Below, piece after piece: positions 18,438-27,256 of a DNA stretch of 49,494 nt. Numbering within the stretch: position 1 is the first letter of the stretch; each line of letters starts with the position of its first letter. The position numbers and the translations under genes were made by a program. The stretch comes from Lentisphaerota bacterium (GTDB lineage Bacteria; Verrucomicrobiota; Lentisphaeria; Victivallales; Victivallaceae): NCBI GenBank assembly GCA_015061685.1, contig SUWD01000018.1, forward strand, positions 1-49,494, read 5' to 3'. Under the pieces are notes generated by a model that searched no databases, was not told where the DNA came from, and worked only from the letters and a program-made list of their open reading frames with translations.

Positions 18438-20594
18438 ATGGCTGAACGCAGAAGTTTTTCCGTACAGGGTATGCACTGTGCCGGTTGTGCGGCGGCGGTG
18501 GAAAGAGCTTTGAATTCTTTGCCGGTAAAAGATGTTTATGTGAATTTTGCCGCCGGGAGATTGAATCTTTCGGGAAGTGAAGCAAGTGATGCTGAAATTA
18601 TTGCGGCGGTGAAAAAAGCCGGATTCAAAGCGGAAGTCATTCAAGAAAACGCAGTTGTGATCCCGGAAAAATCCGGTAAGGGGGAAGTTGCAGCTTTTGC
18701 AGCGGCATTGTTTTTTTCTATTCTGCTTCTGTTTGTCTGTATGGGGCATTTCCCGGCAGATTTCCGATTGAATGGTTTTCTGCAAATTGTTCTGCTGATC
18801 CCGGTTTTGATTGCCGGCCGGGGCTTTTTCTTCCGGGGGATACCGGCACTCTGCCGGGGTGTACCCAATATGGATTCACTTATCTCCTGCGGGGCATCGG
18901 CAGGGATAATTTACAGTTTGCTGCTGTTAATGCTTAAAAGGTCTGCTCACTTGTATTTTGATACTGCGGCGATGATAATAACGCTGATAATGCTGGGCAA
19001 ACTTCTGGAATCCCGTTCCCGCAGATCGGCATCATCGGCGATCCGTCAGCTTTTTGATTTGACACCGCCTGCGGCACATCTGCTCCGCAATGGTGTGGTG
19101 CAGGATATCCCCAGTGCGGAATTGTTTCCGGGGGATATGATCCGGATTCTGCCGGGAGAGAAAATCCCGGCTGATTCCGTGGTGGAATCAGGCAGAAGTT
19201 TCGTCAACGAAGCCATGCTCACCGGTGAAAATGAACCGGTTTCCAAAAATCCGCAGGATCAGCTTTTCGGCGGCACCTTGAATATGGACGGGGTTTTGGA
19301 AGCAAAGGTGACCGCCACCGGAAAAACGGGTATGCTCGGTCAGATCATCTCATTGATCGACAATGCTCAAAACAGCCGTCCTCCGGCGGCGGTTCTGGCG
19401 GATAAAGTTTCCGGTTTTTTTGTTTGGGGTATCTTTTCAATTGCGTTGCTCACTGCTGTTTTCTGGGGGATATTCGGTACAGCGGAGCAGGCATTGCATT
19501 TTTCGCTGTCGGTATTGGTTGTTGCCTGTCCCTGTGCATTGGGGTTGGCGGTTCCGGTGGCATTGATTTCCGGTATCGGCAGAGGGGCTCAACTTGGAAT
19601 TCTCATCCGCAACGGCGAAGCATTGGAAAAAGCGGCAAAGATAAAAGAGCTTGTTTTTGATAAAACCGGGACATTGACTACCGGTATTCCGGAGATAAAG
19701 GAGATCATCTGTACCGGAAAAATCAGTGCAAATGAGCTGCTGCTCACCGCGGCGGCAGTGGAAAAATATTCCAATCATCCGGTGGCAAGAGCGATTGTCT
19801 CCGAGGCGGAAAAACTGGGGTTGCACGGTGAAAATGCGGTTGAAGTAAGCAATTTCAGTTGTATTCCCGGCAGGGGAGTTACGGCACTTGCCGCCGGGAA
19901 AAATTGGATTTTGGGCAATGCGGAGATGATGAAAGAGTATGAAATCACCTTTGAACGACCGGAAAATCTCTCAGGCAATACCCTGATCTACTGTGCCGTT
20001 GACCGGGAATTTTGCGGAGTGATCTTGGCTGGAGACACTTTGCGGGATAATGCGGTGCCGGCAGTTGCTGAATTGAAAAAGATGGGGATAAATTGTTACA
20101 TGCTTACCGGAGATAACCGGGAAACTGCGGAAAAAGTTGCCGGCAATCTGGCTTTGGACGGTTTTAAATCGGAATTGCTGCCGCAGGATAAAGTTTCAGC
20201 GTTGCAGGCTATCCGTGCGGCTTCCGGCGGCAGGATAACTGCGATGGTTGGAGACGGCATCAATGATGCTCCGGCATTGGCGGCAGGGGATTTGGGGATC
20301 GCCATCGGTTCGGGCAGTGACATCGCTCTGGAAAGTGCGGATGTAGTTCTGCTCCGGTCAGATCTTTCGCAGGTGGTTGCGATGATAAGATTAAGTCAGG
20401 CGGCATTCCGGGTGATCCGGCAGAATCTTTTCTGGGCATTTTTCTACAATGTCTGCTGTATCCCGCTGGCGGCGGGGGTGTTTTATGCAATCAGCGGAAT
20501 ATTGCTTGATCCGGCATTTTGTGCCGGGGCGATGGCATGCAGTTCGCTGACGGTGGTGTTGAATTCTTTACGGCTGCGTTTTTTCCGTCCGTAA
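18438..20594 (+). CDS. copA: Copper-exporting P1B-type ATPase
   Basis: The 718-residue membrane pump exports Cu(I). One N-terminal heavy-metal domain has GMHCAGC (11-17). The transmembrane metal site is CPC at 364-366, the phosphorylated Asp408 lies in DKTGTLT, and HP (NHPVARAI), TGDN and MVGDGINDAPAL follow. The final helices carry FFYNVCCIP and MACSSLTVVLNSLRL, the copper-type (P1B-1) signature. The length is normal. It is the third gene of a close run with the NifX-like and hotdog genes; no copper-responsive regulator or CopZ is adjacent. It converges on the antiporter gene with 6 bases between stops. Confidence 0.95.
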   Translation: MAERRSFSVQGMHCAGCAAAVERALNSLPVKDVYVNFAAGRLNLSGSEASDAEIIAAVKKAGFKAEVIQENAVVIPEKSGKGEVAAFAAALFFSILLLFVCMGHFPADFRLNGFLQIVLLIPVLIAGRGFFFRGIPALCRGVPNMDSLISCGASAGIIYSLLLLMLKRSAHLYFDTAAMIITLIMLGKLLESRSRRSASSAIRQLFDLTPPAAHLLRNGVVQDIPSAELFPGDMIRILPGEKIPADSVVESGRSFVNEAMLTGENEPVSKNPQDQLFGGTLNMDGVLEAKVTATGKTGMLGQIISLIDNAQNSRPPAAVLADKVSGFFVWGIFSIALLTAVFWGIFGTAEQALHFSLSVLVVACPCALGLAVPVALISGIGRGAQLGILIRNGEALEKAAKIKELVFDKTGTLTTGIPEIKEIICTGKISANELLLTAAAVEKYSNHPVARAIVSEAEKLGLHGENAVEVSNFSCIPGRGVTALAAGKNWILGNAEMMKEYEITFERPENLSGNTLIYCAVDREFCGVILAGDTLRDNAVPAVAELKKMGINCYMLTGDNRETAEKVAGNLALDGFKSELLPQDKVSALQAIRAASGGRITAMVGDGINDAPALAAGDLGIAIGSGSDIALESADVVLLRSDLSQVVAMIRLSQAAFRVIRQNLFWAFFYNVCCIPLAAGVFYAISGILLDPAFCAGAMACSSLTVVLNSLRLRFFRP

Positions 20595-20600
20595 AGGTGA

Positions 20601-22100
20601 TTATTTTTCCGGAGCAGTTCCGGGATCATTCGGGAAGAAATATTTTTTCTCAAGCTCTTTGAGCAGTTTTATATCAGCCATGATCAGCATCCCGTCTTTT
20701 TCCTCGATCCTGGTATCTCCGTGCGGCGGTATGAAAAATTTGTTCCGCCGGATCATGGTGACCAGCACTCCCTGCGGGAATTTGATTTCGGCGAGGGTTT
20801 TGCCGATAAGTTCATTTCCGGCTCTGACCCGGTACTCTTTCATCTCCTGATGGGCGGATTTTTCTGTAACCTCCAATTCCAGCGGGGCAGGGGGTTCTTT
20901 GGCTTCTTTGGTATCATCGGCAACTTTCAGCAGCTTTGCCACCGGCATGATCAGCCAGCCCTGCAGGGTAACTGAAAGAATAACCATAAAGAAGATCAGC
21001 CGGAACATCAATGCCGCATTGTCCACACCCGCTGCCAGCGGGAAGGTCGCAAGCACGATCGGTGCCGCTCCGCGGATACCGACCCAGGAGACCATAAGCT
21101 TTTCTCTCCATGTATAGTCACTGTGGAAAAGGCAGATGAATACTGCCGCCGGACGGGCGATCAGCATCAGCAGCAAACCGAGGGCGATTCCGGGGAGCCA
21201 TACGGAACTCTCGATAAGATGTTCCGGATCGGCGAGGAATCCGAGTACGGTGAAAAGTCCCACCTGCATCAGCCATGCGATACCGTTGTGAAATTTGATC
21301 AGAGCTTTCTGGTAGTTGTATTTTCCGGCGTTGAGGGCGATCCCGCAGACGTAACATGCCATGAATCCGTTGGTGCGGATCAGTTGTGATGCTCCGTAAC
21401 ACAGGAGTATCCAGGCGACGCTGACCACGAAATAGAGACCTTCATGGTCGAGCCGGGTTTTGAAAAGCTGTTTACCCAGCCAGCCGAAAACGATACCGGC
21501 GAGGATACCGCCGCCGAGCTGATAGAGAATAAGCGGTATTTCCAGGGCGACACTGTGGCTTTTGCCGAGGACGAAGCCGATCATCATCATGGTAAGGAAA
21601 GCTGCTGTGGGGTCGTTGCTTCCTGATTCCAGTTCCAGCAGAGGTTTGAGATTTCCTTTAAGACTGATATTTTTTCCCCGGAGAATGGCAAAAACGGCAG
21701 CGGCATCGGTGGAGGAGATTATCGCACCGAGGAGCAGACACCAGAGCAGCGGGTATTGACAGCGGAGCAGGAAGTAGGCTCCGAATCCGGTGATCGCCGC
21801 CGTGATCATAACTCCCGGCACCGCCAGCAGAATCCCCCGTTTGGCAACCGGTTCGATCGTCTCCGGAGAGGTATCACTGCCGCCTGCGTAAAGGATGAAG
21901 CACATGGCAACGATACCGAAAAAATTTATTTCATTGGCATAAAGGGTCCCTTCGATAGGCAGAACTGCTTCAAAGCAGATTCCCACCAGCAAAAAGAGCA
22001 GCAGTGTAGGCAGATTGAATCGGCTGGATAGTTTGTTGGAAAATACTCCGGCAAGCAGCAGCAAACCGGTGATCGTGATGATTGAATCGGAAAAATTCAT
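20601..22100 (-). CDS. CPA1-type K+/H+ or Na+/H+ antiporter with RCK_C (TrkA-C) domain (NhaP2-like)
   Basis: The 499-residue protein has about twelve hydrophobic segments of the CPA1 fold, including LLLGAIISSTDAAAVFAIL and ELESGSNDPTAAFL, the conserved ion-site helix. A soluble C-terminal TrkA-C-like domain (about 415-490: YRVRAGNELIGKTLAEI, later KDGMLIMADI) follows. This matches NhaP2/CvrA potassium-proton antiporters, which protect against excess K+ or alkaline stress. The cation is inferred. It has its own promoter and is divergent from the MarR gene. Confidence 0.9.
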   Translation of the reverse strand: MNFSDSIITITGLLLLAGVFSNKLSSRFNLPTLLLFLLVGICFEAVLPIEGTLYANEINFFGIVAMCFILYAGGSDTSPETIEPVAKRGILLAVPGVMITAAITGFGAYFLLRCQYPLLWCLLLGAIISSTDAAAVFAILRGKNISLKGNLKPLLELESGSNDPTAAFLTMMMIGFVLGKSHSVALEIPLILYQLGGGILAGIVFGWLGKQLFKTRLDHEGLYFVVSVAWILLCYGASQLIRTNGFMACYVCGIALNAGKYNYQKALIKFHNGIAWLMQVGLFTVLGFLADPEHLIESSVWLPGIALGLLLMLIARPAAVFICLFHSDYTWREKLMVSWVGIRGAAPIVLATFPLAAGVDNAALMFRLIFFMVILSVTLQGWLIMPVAKLLKVADDTKEAKEPPAPLELEVTEKSAHQEMKEYRVRAGNELIGKTLAEIKFPQGVLVTMIRRNKFFIPPHGDTRIEEKDGMLIMADIKLLKELEKKYFFPNDPGTAPEK

Positions 22101-22142
22101 TGCCTTTGACCCTGAAAAATAAAATTGCTACATCCTTGTAAT

Positions 22143-22170
22143 AATATAGAGGGCAAAATATTTTTTTCAA
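22143..22170 (-). promoter_or_regulatory. Promoter of the antiporter gene
   Basis: Minus strand TTGAAA (22170-22165), 16-base spacer, TATATT (22148-22143), 43 bases upstream of the ATG. Confidence 0.6.
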
Positions 22171-22292
22171 GATGATTTCAGGTAAAGAGCCGGAATTTTG
22201 CAAAAAAACAGCTCGCACTGCCGGAGACGGCTCAATCGGAGTGAAATGTTCCTGTTTCGGGAATGAAAAACGGTAAAAAAAAGCTTTTTTTC

Positions 22293-22321
22293 TTGACAAA
22301 AAACAAAATTTGAGGTATATT
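22293..22321 (+). promoter_or_regulatory. Promoter of the MarR/secretin unit
   Basis: TTGACA (22293-22298), 17-base spacer, TATATT (22316-22321), 66 bases before the marR-type ATG. Confidence 0.8.
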
Positions 22322-22386
22322 ATCTAAATAATAAAAATATTTTATTTTTTAACTGTTGAGTAAATGAACTAAAGAAAGAAACGCAC

Positions 22387-22851
22387 ATGGATATTGATTG
22401 TTTCAAAAGGATGTACCGTATGGTGGATTACCAGCGCCGTCTGTGCATGTGTGATGTCTGCAGCCGCAGCAAATGGGAAGAGTTGACCGGAAAGATCTCA
22501 TTTAAGCAGCTTGATTACCTGATGCTTATCCGTTTGGCGATGCCGTGCAATCTGCAGACGGTTATGACATTGACCGGTTTGTCGAGTTCGGCGGCATCTC
22601 TTTTTGTGGACAAGATGACCAAGCAGGGCGTGATCTTGCGTGAACAGGATCCGAAAGACCGCCGCAATATCATGATCCGTCCCGGGGAAAAATTAATGGA
22701 ATTGCTCAATGAGATCGATCAGGAACTGCACCGGATAATATCCAATGAATTGCGGGATTGTTCTCCGGAGCAGATTTCAGAATTGGATCGCAGCTGTGCT
22801 TTGGTGTGTCAGAAGTTGGAAAAGATCAATGCGGCATCGGTGCTGCCTTGA
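22387..22851 (+). CDS. MarR-family transcriptional regulator with N-terminal Cys cluster
   Basis: The 154-residue protein has the MarR winged helix: helix-turn-helix at about 55-85 (LQTVMTLTGLSSSAASLFVDK) and the wing REQDPKDRRNIMIRPGEK, flanked by dimerisation helices. The N-terminal helix contains Cys5 and a CMCDVC cluster (Cys20, 22, 25), an uncommon feature that could sense redox state or metal. The gene has its own near-consensus promoter and is followed after 55 bases by two secretin-like genes on the same strand without a terminator between, so it may autoregulate that unit. The ligand and targets are unknown. Confidence 0.88.
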   Translation: MDIDCFKRMYRMVDYQRRLCMCDVCSRSKWEELTGKISFKQLDYLMLIRLAMPCNLQTVMTLTGLSSSAASLFVDKMTKQGVILREQDPKDRRNIMIRPGEKLMELLNEIDQELHRIISNELRDCSPEQISELDRSCALVCQKLEKINAASVLP

Positions 22852-22906
22852 GATTTTCCGTTAATGTAGAGCCTTTTTTTATTTAACCAAAAGATAAGGA
22901 GAGATT

Positions 22907-24442
22907 GTGAAAAGGCATATATTATTATTTGCACTGCCGATGGTGGTGTGGGGAGGGGTTTCTGCAGCAGCAGAAACTGCTGGTCAGGCAAAAGCTGAAA
23001 CCAGAGAGATCAGAGTCATTCAGGACAATGGCAATCCGCGTATGGTCAGCCGGTTATTCCCGCTGAAGTATCTTACGGCCCAGGATCTGCAGCCTTACGT
23101 CCAGTCAGCGATTCTGCGTTACAATTTGAATTCCAGACTTCAGAGCGTCAATTTCAACGACGGCAGGGGAACCGGCATACTGGTCACCACCGGCGAAGAA
23201 TTCATGCCCTATGTGGAAGATTTGATCAGCAAGCTGGATATTCCCGGCAAAGATCCTGCCAATCCGGCAAAGATCGAGGGTACCGGTATGGCTCGTGTCG
23301 CCTATACTCCGCAGTACCGTGCTGCTGCTGAATTCAAAGAGATCATCGATATCATCGTGGCCTCCAGTGAAGGAAATTCCGGAATCGATCTGGCGACCAA
23401 CACCATTTTCTGGCGAGACACCGTCCCGGCAGCCAAAGATACTCTGGACTGGGTCAAACTGATCGACCGTCCTTTGCCGCAGGCCCGTATCCGCTTCAAC
23501 TACTATGAAGTGCGTGAAAGCACCCTGCGTGATGTCGGTTTTGACTATCTTGCCTGGAAAAACGGTCCCGGTGTGAATTTGCTCAATGTCGGCTACAATG
23601 CCGGACGTCTGGTGGTCAATGAAGCATTGGTTTCTGCTTTGAGCAGTGTTTCCAGCTGGGGATACGGCGGCTTTTTCTTTGCACCTGCCTTTGACTTGAG
23701 CTTTATCCGCTGTTTGCAGCAGTCCGGTGAAGCTTCTGTTACTGCGGATGCTTCTCTTACCTTTGTCAATACTCCGGTCAAGAGCGTTGATGCTTTCCGT
23801 GAATTGATCCAGATGCAGAAAAACGATCCGGACAATGCTCCGTACATCTACCGTCTGACCATGACTCCGGAATATCAGAATATCGCCAAAAACAGCCAGG
23901 GCCGTTCCTTCATCGGTGCGAGCTTTGATACTGATGACACCGGTGAACTTTACAAGAATCCCCCGGAAATCGAATTGGTCATTACCAACCCGATCATCTG
24001 TGTTCCCGGCGACCGTGCCAAAGCGGATGCCGCCGGATTCATGCCTTTCCCCGAAGCCAATACCAAAGATGTTGAAAACGGCGGAGTTATTTTCCGTTAC
24101 AAATTCAACTTCAAAAATGTCGTTGAACGCGGCAATACCGGACAGGAGTTGAGCAATGCCGCCAGCATCGCCGGTGGTATGACTCTCGGTTACAATGTGG
24201 AAAAAATCGTCGGTGTCTATGAGAAAGAATCTGAAGTCCATCAGACCATCGGTTTGCCGGTGCTTTCCAAGATCCCGGTACTGAAATATATTTTCAGCAC
24301 GACCACTGTTGTCCGTGAAAAGACCTTTATCATCGTTACTGCAGAAGCCACTCCGGTAACTCCGGATATGAGCGGCAGTACTTCCAACAGCCGTTCTGTG
24401 GAGATTCATGAACGGCAGCAGAAAGATTTCTTTGAGGACTGA
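22907..24442 (+). CDS. Secretin-like exported protein (type II/III secretion GspD/PilQ C-terminal-like)
   Basis: The 511-residue protein starts at GTG with AAGGAG 5 bases upstream and has a signal peptide (hydrophobic to about 20, then AAAE). The middle resembles secretin N-domains (FPLKYLTAQDLQPYV, later FKEIIDIIVASSEG). The C-terminal part ends in IGLPVLSKIPVLKYIFSTTT, matching the secretin G-L-P-x-L-x-x-I-P-x-L-G-x-L-F signature, followed by TFIIVTAEATPV. Secretins form large outer-membrane rings. No pilin, ATPase or platform gene is adjacent. A paralogous gene follows after 5 bases. It is similar in layout to secretin-like proteins of Akkermansia-type bacteria; a true pore function is inferred. 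Confidence 0.8.
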   Translation: MKRHILLFALPMVVWGGVSAAAETAGQAKAETREIRVIQDNGNPRMVSRLFPLKYLTAQDLQPYVQSAILRYNLNSRLQSVNFNDGRGTGILVTTGEEFMPYVEDLISKLDIPGKDPANPAKIEGTGMARVAYTPQYRAAAEFKEIIDIIVASSEGNSGIDLATNTIFWRDTVPAAKDTLDWVKLIDRPLPQARIRFNYYEVRESTLRDVGFDYLAWKNGPGVNLLNVGYNAGRLVVNEALVSALSSVSSWGYGGFFFAPAFDLSFIRCLQQSGEASVTADASLTFVNTPVKSVDAFRELIQMQKNDPDNAPYIYRLTMTPEYQNIAKNSQGRSFIGASFDTDDTGELYKNPPEIELVITNPIICVPGDRAKADAAGFMPFPEANTKDVENGGVIFRYKFNFKNVVERGNTGQELSNAASIAGGMTLGYNVEKIVGVYEKESEVHQTIGLPVLSKIPVLKYIFSTTTVVREKTFIIVTAEATPVTPDMSGSTSNSRSVEIHERQQKDFFED

Positions 24443-24447
24443 TTGCC

Positions 24448-26466
24448 ATGAAAAGAACACTTATACTCTTTGCTGTCGCCGGGGTTTTCAGCTGTTTTGC
24501 TGCCGAAACTGTTCCCGGTACCCCGCGTAACGCCAATAACAATGTTTCTCCCGGATATACCTCTCCTTCGGTCAATACCGAGTTGAAAGTAAATATCAAC
24601 GAGAATACCAACGCTGTCCGCTTCATTCAGGACAATGCCGATCCCTATGTGGTGACCCGTGCCTACCGTCTGGTCAATGCTGATCCGTACATCGCCCGCG
24701 GTTACATCCGTTCTGCCATCGGTGCCCGTTCTGTGAATGCCAGTCCGGTGCAGGTCGCCGCTCTGAAATTCACCGATGGAACCTCCTTCCTGCTGGTCTC
24801 TGCCGAGGAATACCGTTTCAGCGACTCCAAACACGGCGAAGGCATTGACACCATCATTGCCAAACTGGACAAACAGGATCTGGCAACTGTCAGCAATACC
24901 AGTGCCTGGGTTTACTACCCCAAACATCTGCCGGCTGCGACTCTGATGAAAATGCTGGAAGTTGTCGGTACCAACGAAACCGATCACCAGTTCCTTTTCT
25001 CACCTGAAACCATGCTGGTCGATGCTGAACTCAACGTCCTTATGGTCTGTGCTCCGCCGTGGTCCTGCAAGATCATGAAAGAGATGCTTGCCAAATACGA
25101 CAAACCCATGCCGGAAGTGCGTATCGGTTACAAAGTGATCGAGATCTACGCTGAAAACGATGACCGTATCGGTGTTGACTTCCAGAGCTGGAAAAACAAT
25201 GAAGGCGTTGATCTTTTCTCTGCCGGAGCCCGTGTCCGCCGCAACTGGTCAAGCTTCTTCCATGGCGGTGTTGACAACAACGGCAGCAACCGTACCAGCT
25301 ATTGGAACTTCAACCCCAAATGGAACACCCGTTATCTGGACTTCCTGACCAGCATCGGCAAAGCCAAAGTCCTTACCAGCGGTACTCTGCTGGCGAAAAA
25401 CCGTGAAACTTCCACGATCTCTCTTAATTACGGCTACTTCTACGAGCGTAATGACTACTCCGTGGATGCCGGATACGGCATGGGTGAATTCGCCTACACC
25501 GACCCCAATCCCAATGCGATTTACCGTCAGCAGCTGGCGAAAATTCTGCCGGCATCTCTGCTGAAAAGTGAGTACTATTCAGATTTGAGCATTGCGGCAT
25601 TCACTCCGCGGATGATCAATTACCATGACGGTGTGCCGATCTGGAGTCCCAATGTCACGGATGCCAATGGCAATTATACGGCAACTGCAGCGGCTATGGC
25701 TGCTAAAGTTCAGGCACAGGTCACTGCCGAAGCTAAAGAGAAAGCCACTGCTGAAGCAATGGCCCAGGCTATGGCAAAAGTTCAGGCCGGTGAAATGGCT
25801 CCTGCTGATGTTTCTGCCTATGTGACCGAGTATGTGACTGCTTATGTTACCGACTATGTCACCAAATACATGACGGACTACAAAGCCAGTGTTCCCAGTG
25901 TTTTGGGTACTCTTTTCTCCTGGTACTCCAAGGGTGATATCAGCTGCGAAGGTTTCCCCGGCATCATCCACGGAAAACTGCAGTACCCCATGGCACAGGA
26001 AGGTTTCCGCTTTGACCTGAAAGTCCGTCCGATCGTTACCGGGGCTGCCGCCACAGTTGAATTCAACGGCAAGACCATCTCCCTGCTGGGCTGGAATTCC
26101 GACGGTTCTCCGCGGGTCAGTGATTCTGACATCACCACCACCTTCCAGGCGGCTTACGGTAATCAGGAATTTGTCATCGGCGGTCTCCGCCGCACTGAAA
26201 CAGTCCGTAGTGTTGCCGGTCTGCCCTTCCTGAAAGACATTCCGGTTCTGGGTCTGCTTTTCAGCACGGAGAATGAATCGATCAAACAGTCTCAGCTGGT
26301 GATCGTTGCCACGGTGGAATTTTCCACTCCCGGAGCCTCCGGTATGACTGAAAACATTTCCGTCAAAATGGATAAGGCGATCAAAAACGTCAATAAAGGT
26401 GTTGACAGCAAAGTTGGAAACATGTTCTTCCAGCAGTATGGTATTGACACCGACGAAATCAAGTGA
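24448..26466 (+). CDS. Secretin-like exported protein, larger paralogue with Ala-rich and YVT repeats
   Basis: The 672-residue protein has a signal peptide (cleavage near FAAE, about 19) and shares with its neighbour the VRFIQDNADP segment, N-domain-like stretches, the RIGYKVIEIYAENDDRIGVD-type segment, and the C-terminal secretin signature AGLPFLKDIPVLGLLFST. It differs by an insert at about 411-481: an Ala/Lys/Gln-rich helix followed by four to five YVTx-type tetrapeptide repeats, then a return to the secretin core. The start is 5 bases after the upstream stop, so the two are cotranscribed and may form a hetero-oligomer. A strong terminator follows. Confidence 0.78.
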   Translation: MKRTLILFAVAGVFSCFAAETVPGTPRNANNNVSPGYTSPSVNTELKVNINENTNAVRFIQDNADPYVVTRAYRLVNADPYIARGYIRSAIGARSVNASPVQVAALKFTDGTSFLLVSAEEYRFSDSKHGEGIDTIIAKLDKQDLATVSNTSAWVYYPKHLPAATLMKMLEVVGTNETDHQFLFSPETMLVDAELNVLMVCAPPWSCKIMKEMLAKYDKPMPEVRIGYKVIEIYAENDDRIGVDFQSWKNNEGVDLFSAGARVRRNWSSFFHGGVDNNGSNRTSYWNFNPKWNTRYLDFLTSIGKAKVLTSGTLLAKNRETSTISLNYGYFYERNDYSVDAGYGMGEFAYTDPNPNAIYRQQLAKILPASLLKSEYYSDLSIAAFTPRMINYHDGVPIWSPNVTDANGNYTATAAAMAAKVQAQVTAEAKEKATAEAMAQAMAKVQAGEMAPADVSAYVTEYVTAYVTDYVTKYMTDYKASVPSVLGTLFSWYSKGDISCEGFPGIIHGKLQYPMAQEGFRFDLKVRPIVTGAAATVEFNGKTISLLGWNSDGSPRVSDSDITTTFQAAYGNQEFVIGGLRRTETVRSVAGLPFLKDIPVLGLLFSTENESIKQSQLVIVATVEFSTPGASGMTENISVKMDKAIKNVNKGVDSKVGNMFFQQYGIDTDEIK

Positions 26467-26491
26467 TATATTATTACTTGTGTATCCGAAA

Positions 26492-26530
26492 ACAAACGGC
26501 AGAGGATCACCTCTGCCGTTTGTTATTTTT
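26492..26530 (+). terminator. Terminator of the secretin-like unit
   Basis: A 14-bp perfect stem (26492-26505 with 26510-26523, loop ATCA) followed by TATTTTTG. It lies just upstream of pnuC. Confidence 0.88.
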
Positions 26531-26551
26531 GAAGTTTATCAGAGGTGCAGG

Positions 26552-27256
26552 GTGTGGAATAGAATTTTGAAATTTATCCGGGGTGAATTCTCCAACTGGC
26601 AGTATTGGGAAATCATTTTTACTCTGTTATGCACTTCGGCAATAACGGTGATCTCCATTGTGCTTGACAGCGGAATTCTGGGAATTGCTTCGGCGATTGC
26701 CGGTACGCTTTATACCATGCTGGCGGGCAAGGGGAAAATAAGCTGTTATATATTCGGGATATTCAATTCTGCTGCATACGGTTATATCTCGTTCTCACAA
26801 AAGTTGTACGGTGATGCCATGCTCAATTGGCTGTGGTATTTGCCCATGATGTTTGCCGGGATCATTCTCTGGCGTAAAAAACGGGATGAGACAAACTGCA
26901 TCATCAAAAACCGCCTTTCGCCGGGTGGCAGATGGTTTACTTTTCTGGTTTGTGCAGCCGGAGTTGCTGTTTACAGCCGGATTTTGGCTTTGAGCGGAGA
27001 CCCTCAACCGGTGGTGGATGCAGTTACCACGGTATTGTCGGTATCTGCAATGATCCTGACTGTAAAACGCTGTGTGGAGCAGTGGTTGATGTGGATCATT
27101 GTCAATGCGGTATCTGTTATTATGTGGTTCCGGGTCTGGCAGGACGGCGGAGATGCCGTTGCCACATTGCTGTGGTGGCTTATCATGCTGATCACCGGGA
27201 TAATTTTTTTCATCCAATGGTATTTGGCGATGAAAAAGAGTCCGGCAGATAATTAA
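26552..27256 (+). CDS. pnuC: Nicotinamide riboside transporter PnuC family
   Basis: The 234-residue membrane protein has about seven hydrophobic segments and the PnuC pattern, including FGIFNSAAYGYISFSQKLYGD with its conserved Asn, LNWLWYLPMM, and QWLMWIIVNAVSVIMWF. It probably imports nicotinamide riboside or a related vitamin (thiamine or riboflavin in sister families). GTG at 26552 is chosen, since AGAGG lies 6 bases upstream; longer in-frame starts would run through the preceding terminator and gene. Its start is about 20 bases after that terminator, leaving no room for a separate promoter. It ends in a 4-base convergent overlap with the M24 peptidase gene. Confidence 0.87.
   Translation: MWNRILKFIRGEFSNWQYWEIIFTLLCTSAITVISIVLDSGILGIASAIAGTLYTMLAGKGKISCYIFGIFNSAAYGYISFSQKLYGDAMLNWLWYLPMMFAGIILWRKKRDETNCIIKNRLSPGGRWFTFLVCAAGVAVYSRILALSGDPQPVVDAVTTVLSVSAMILTVKRCVEQWLMWIIVNAVSVIMWFRVWQDGGDAVATLLWWLIMLITGIIFFIQWYLAMKKSPADN

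Noticed and set aside
23105..24460. A 451-codon minus-strand frame opposite the first secretin-like gene
   Set aside because: It is antisense to a protein with signal peptide and secretin signature, and lacks its own ribosome site.
26552..27256. A riboswitch controlling pnuC
   Set aside because: Only about 20 bases separate the preceding terminator from the start, leaving no room for an aptamer.
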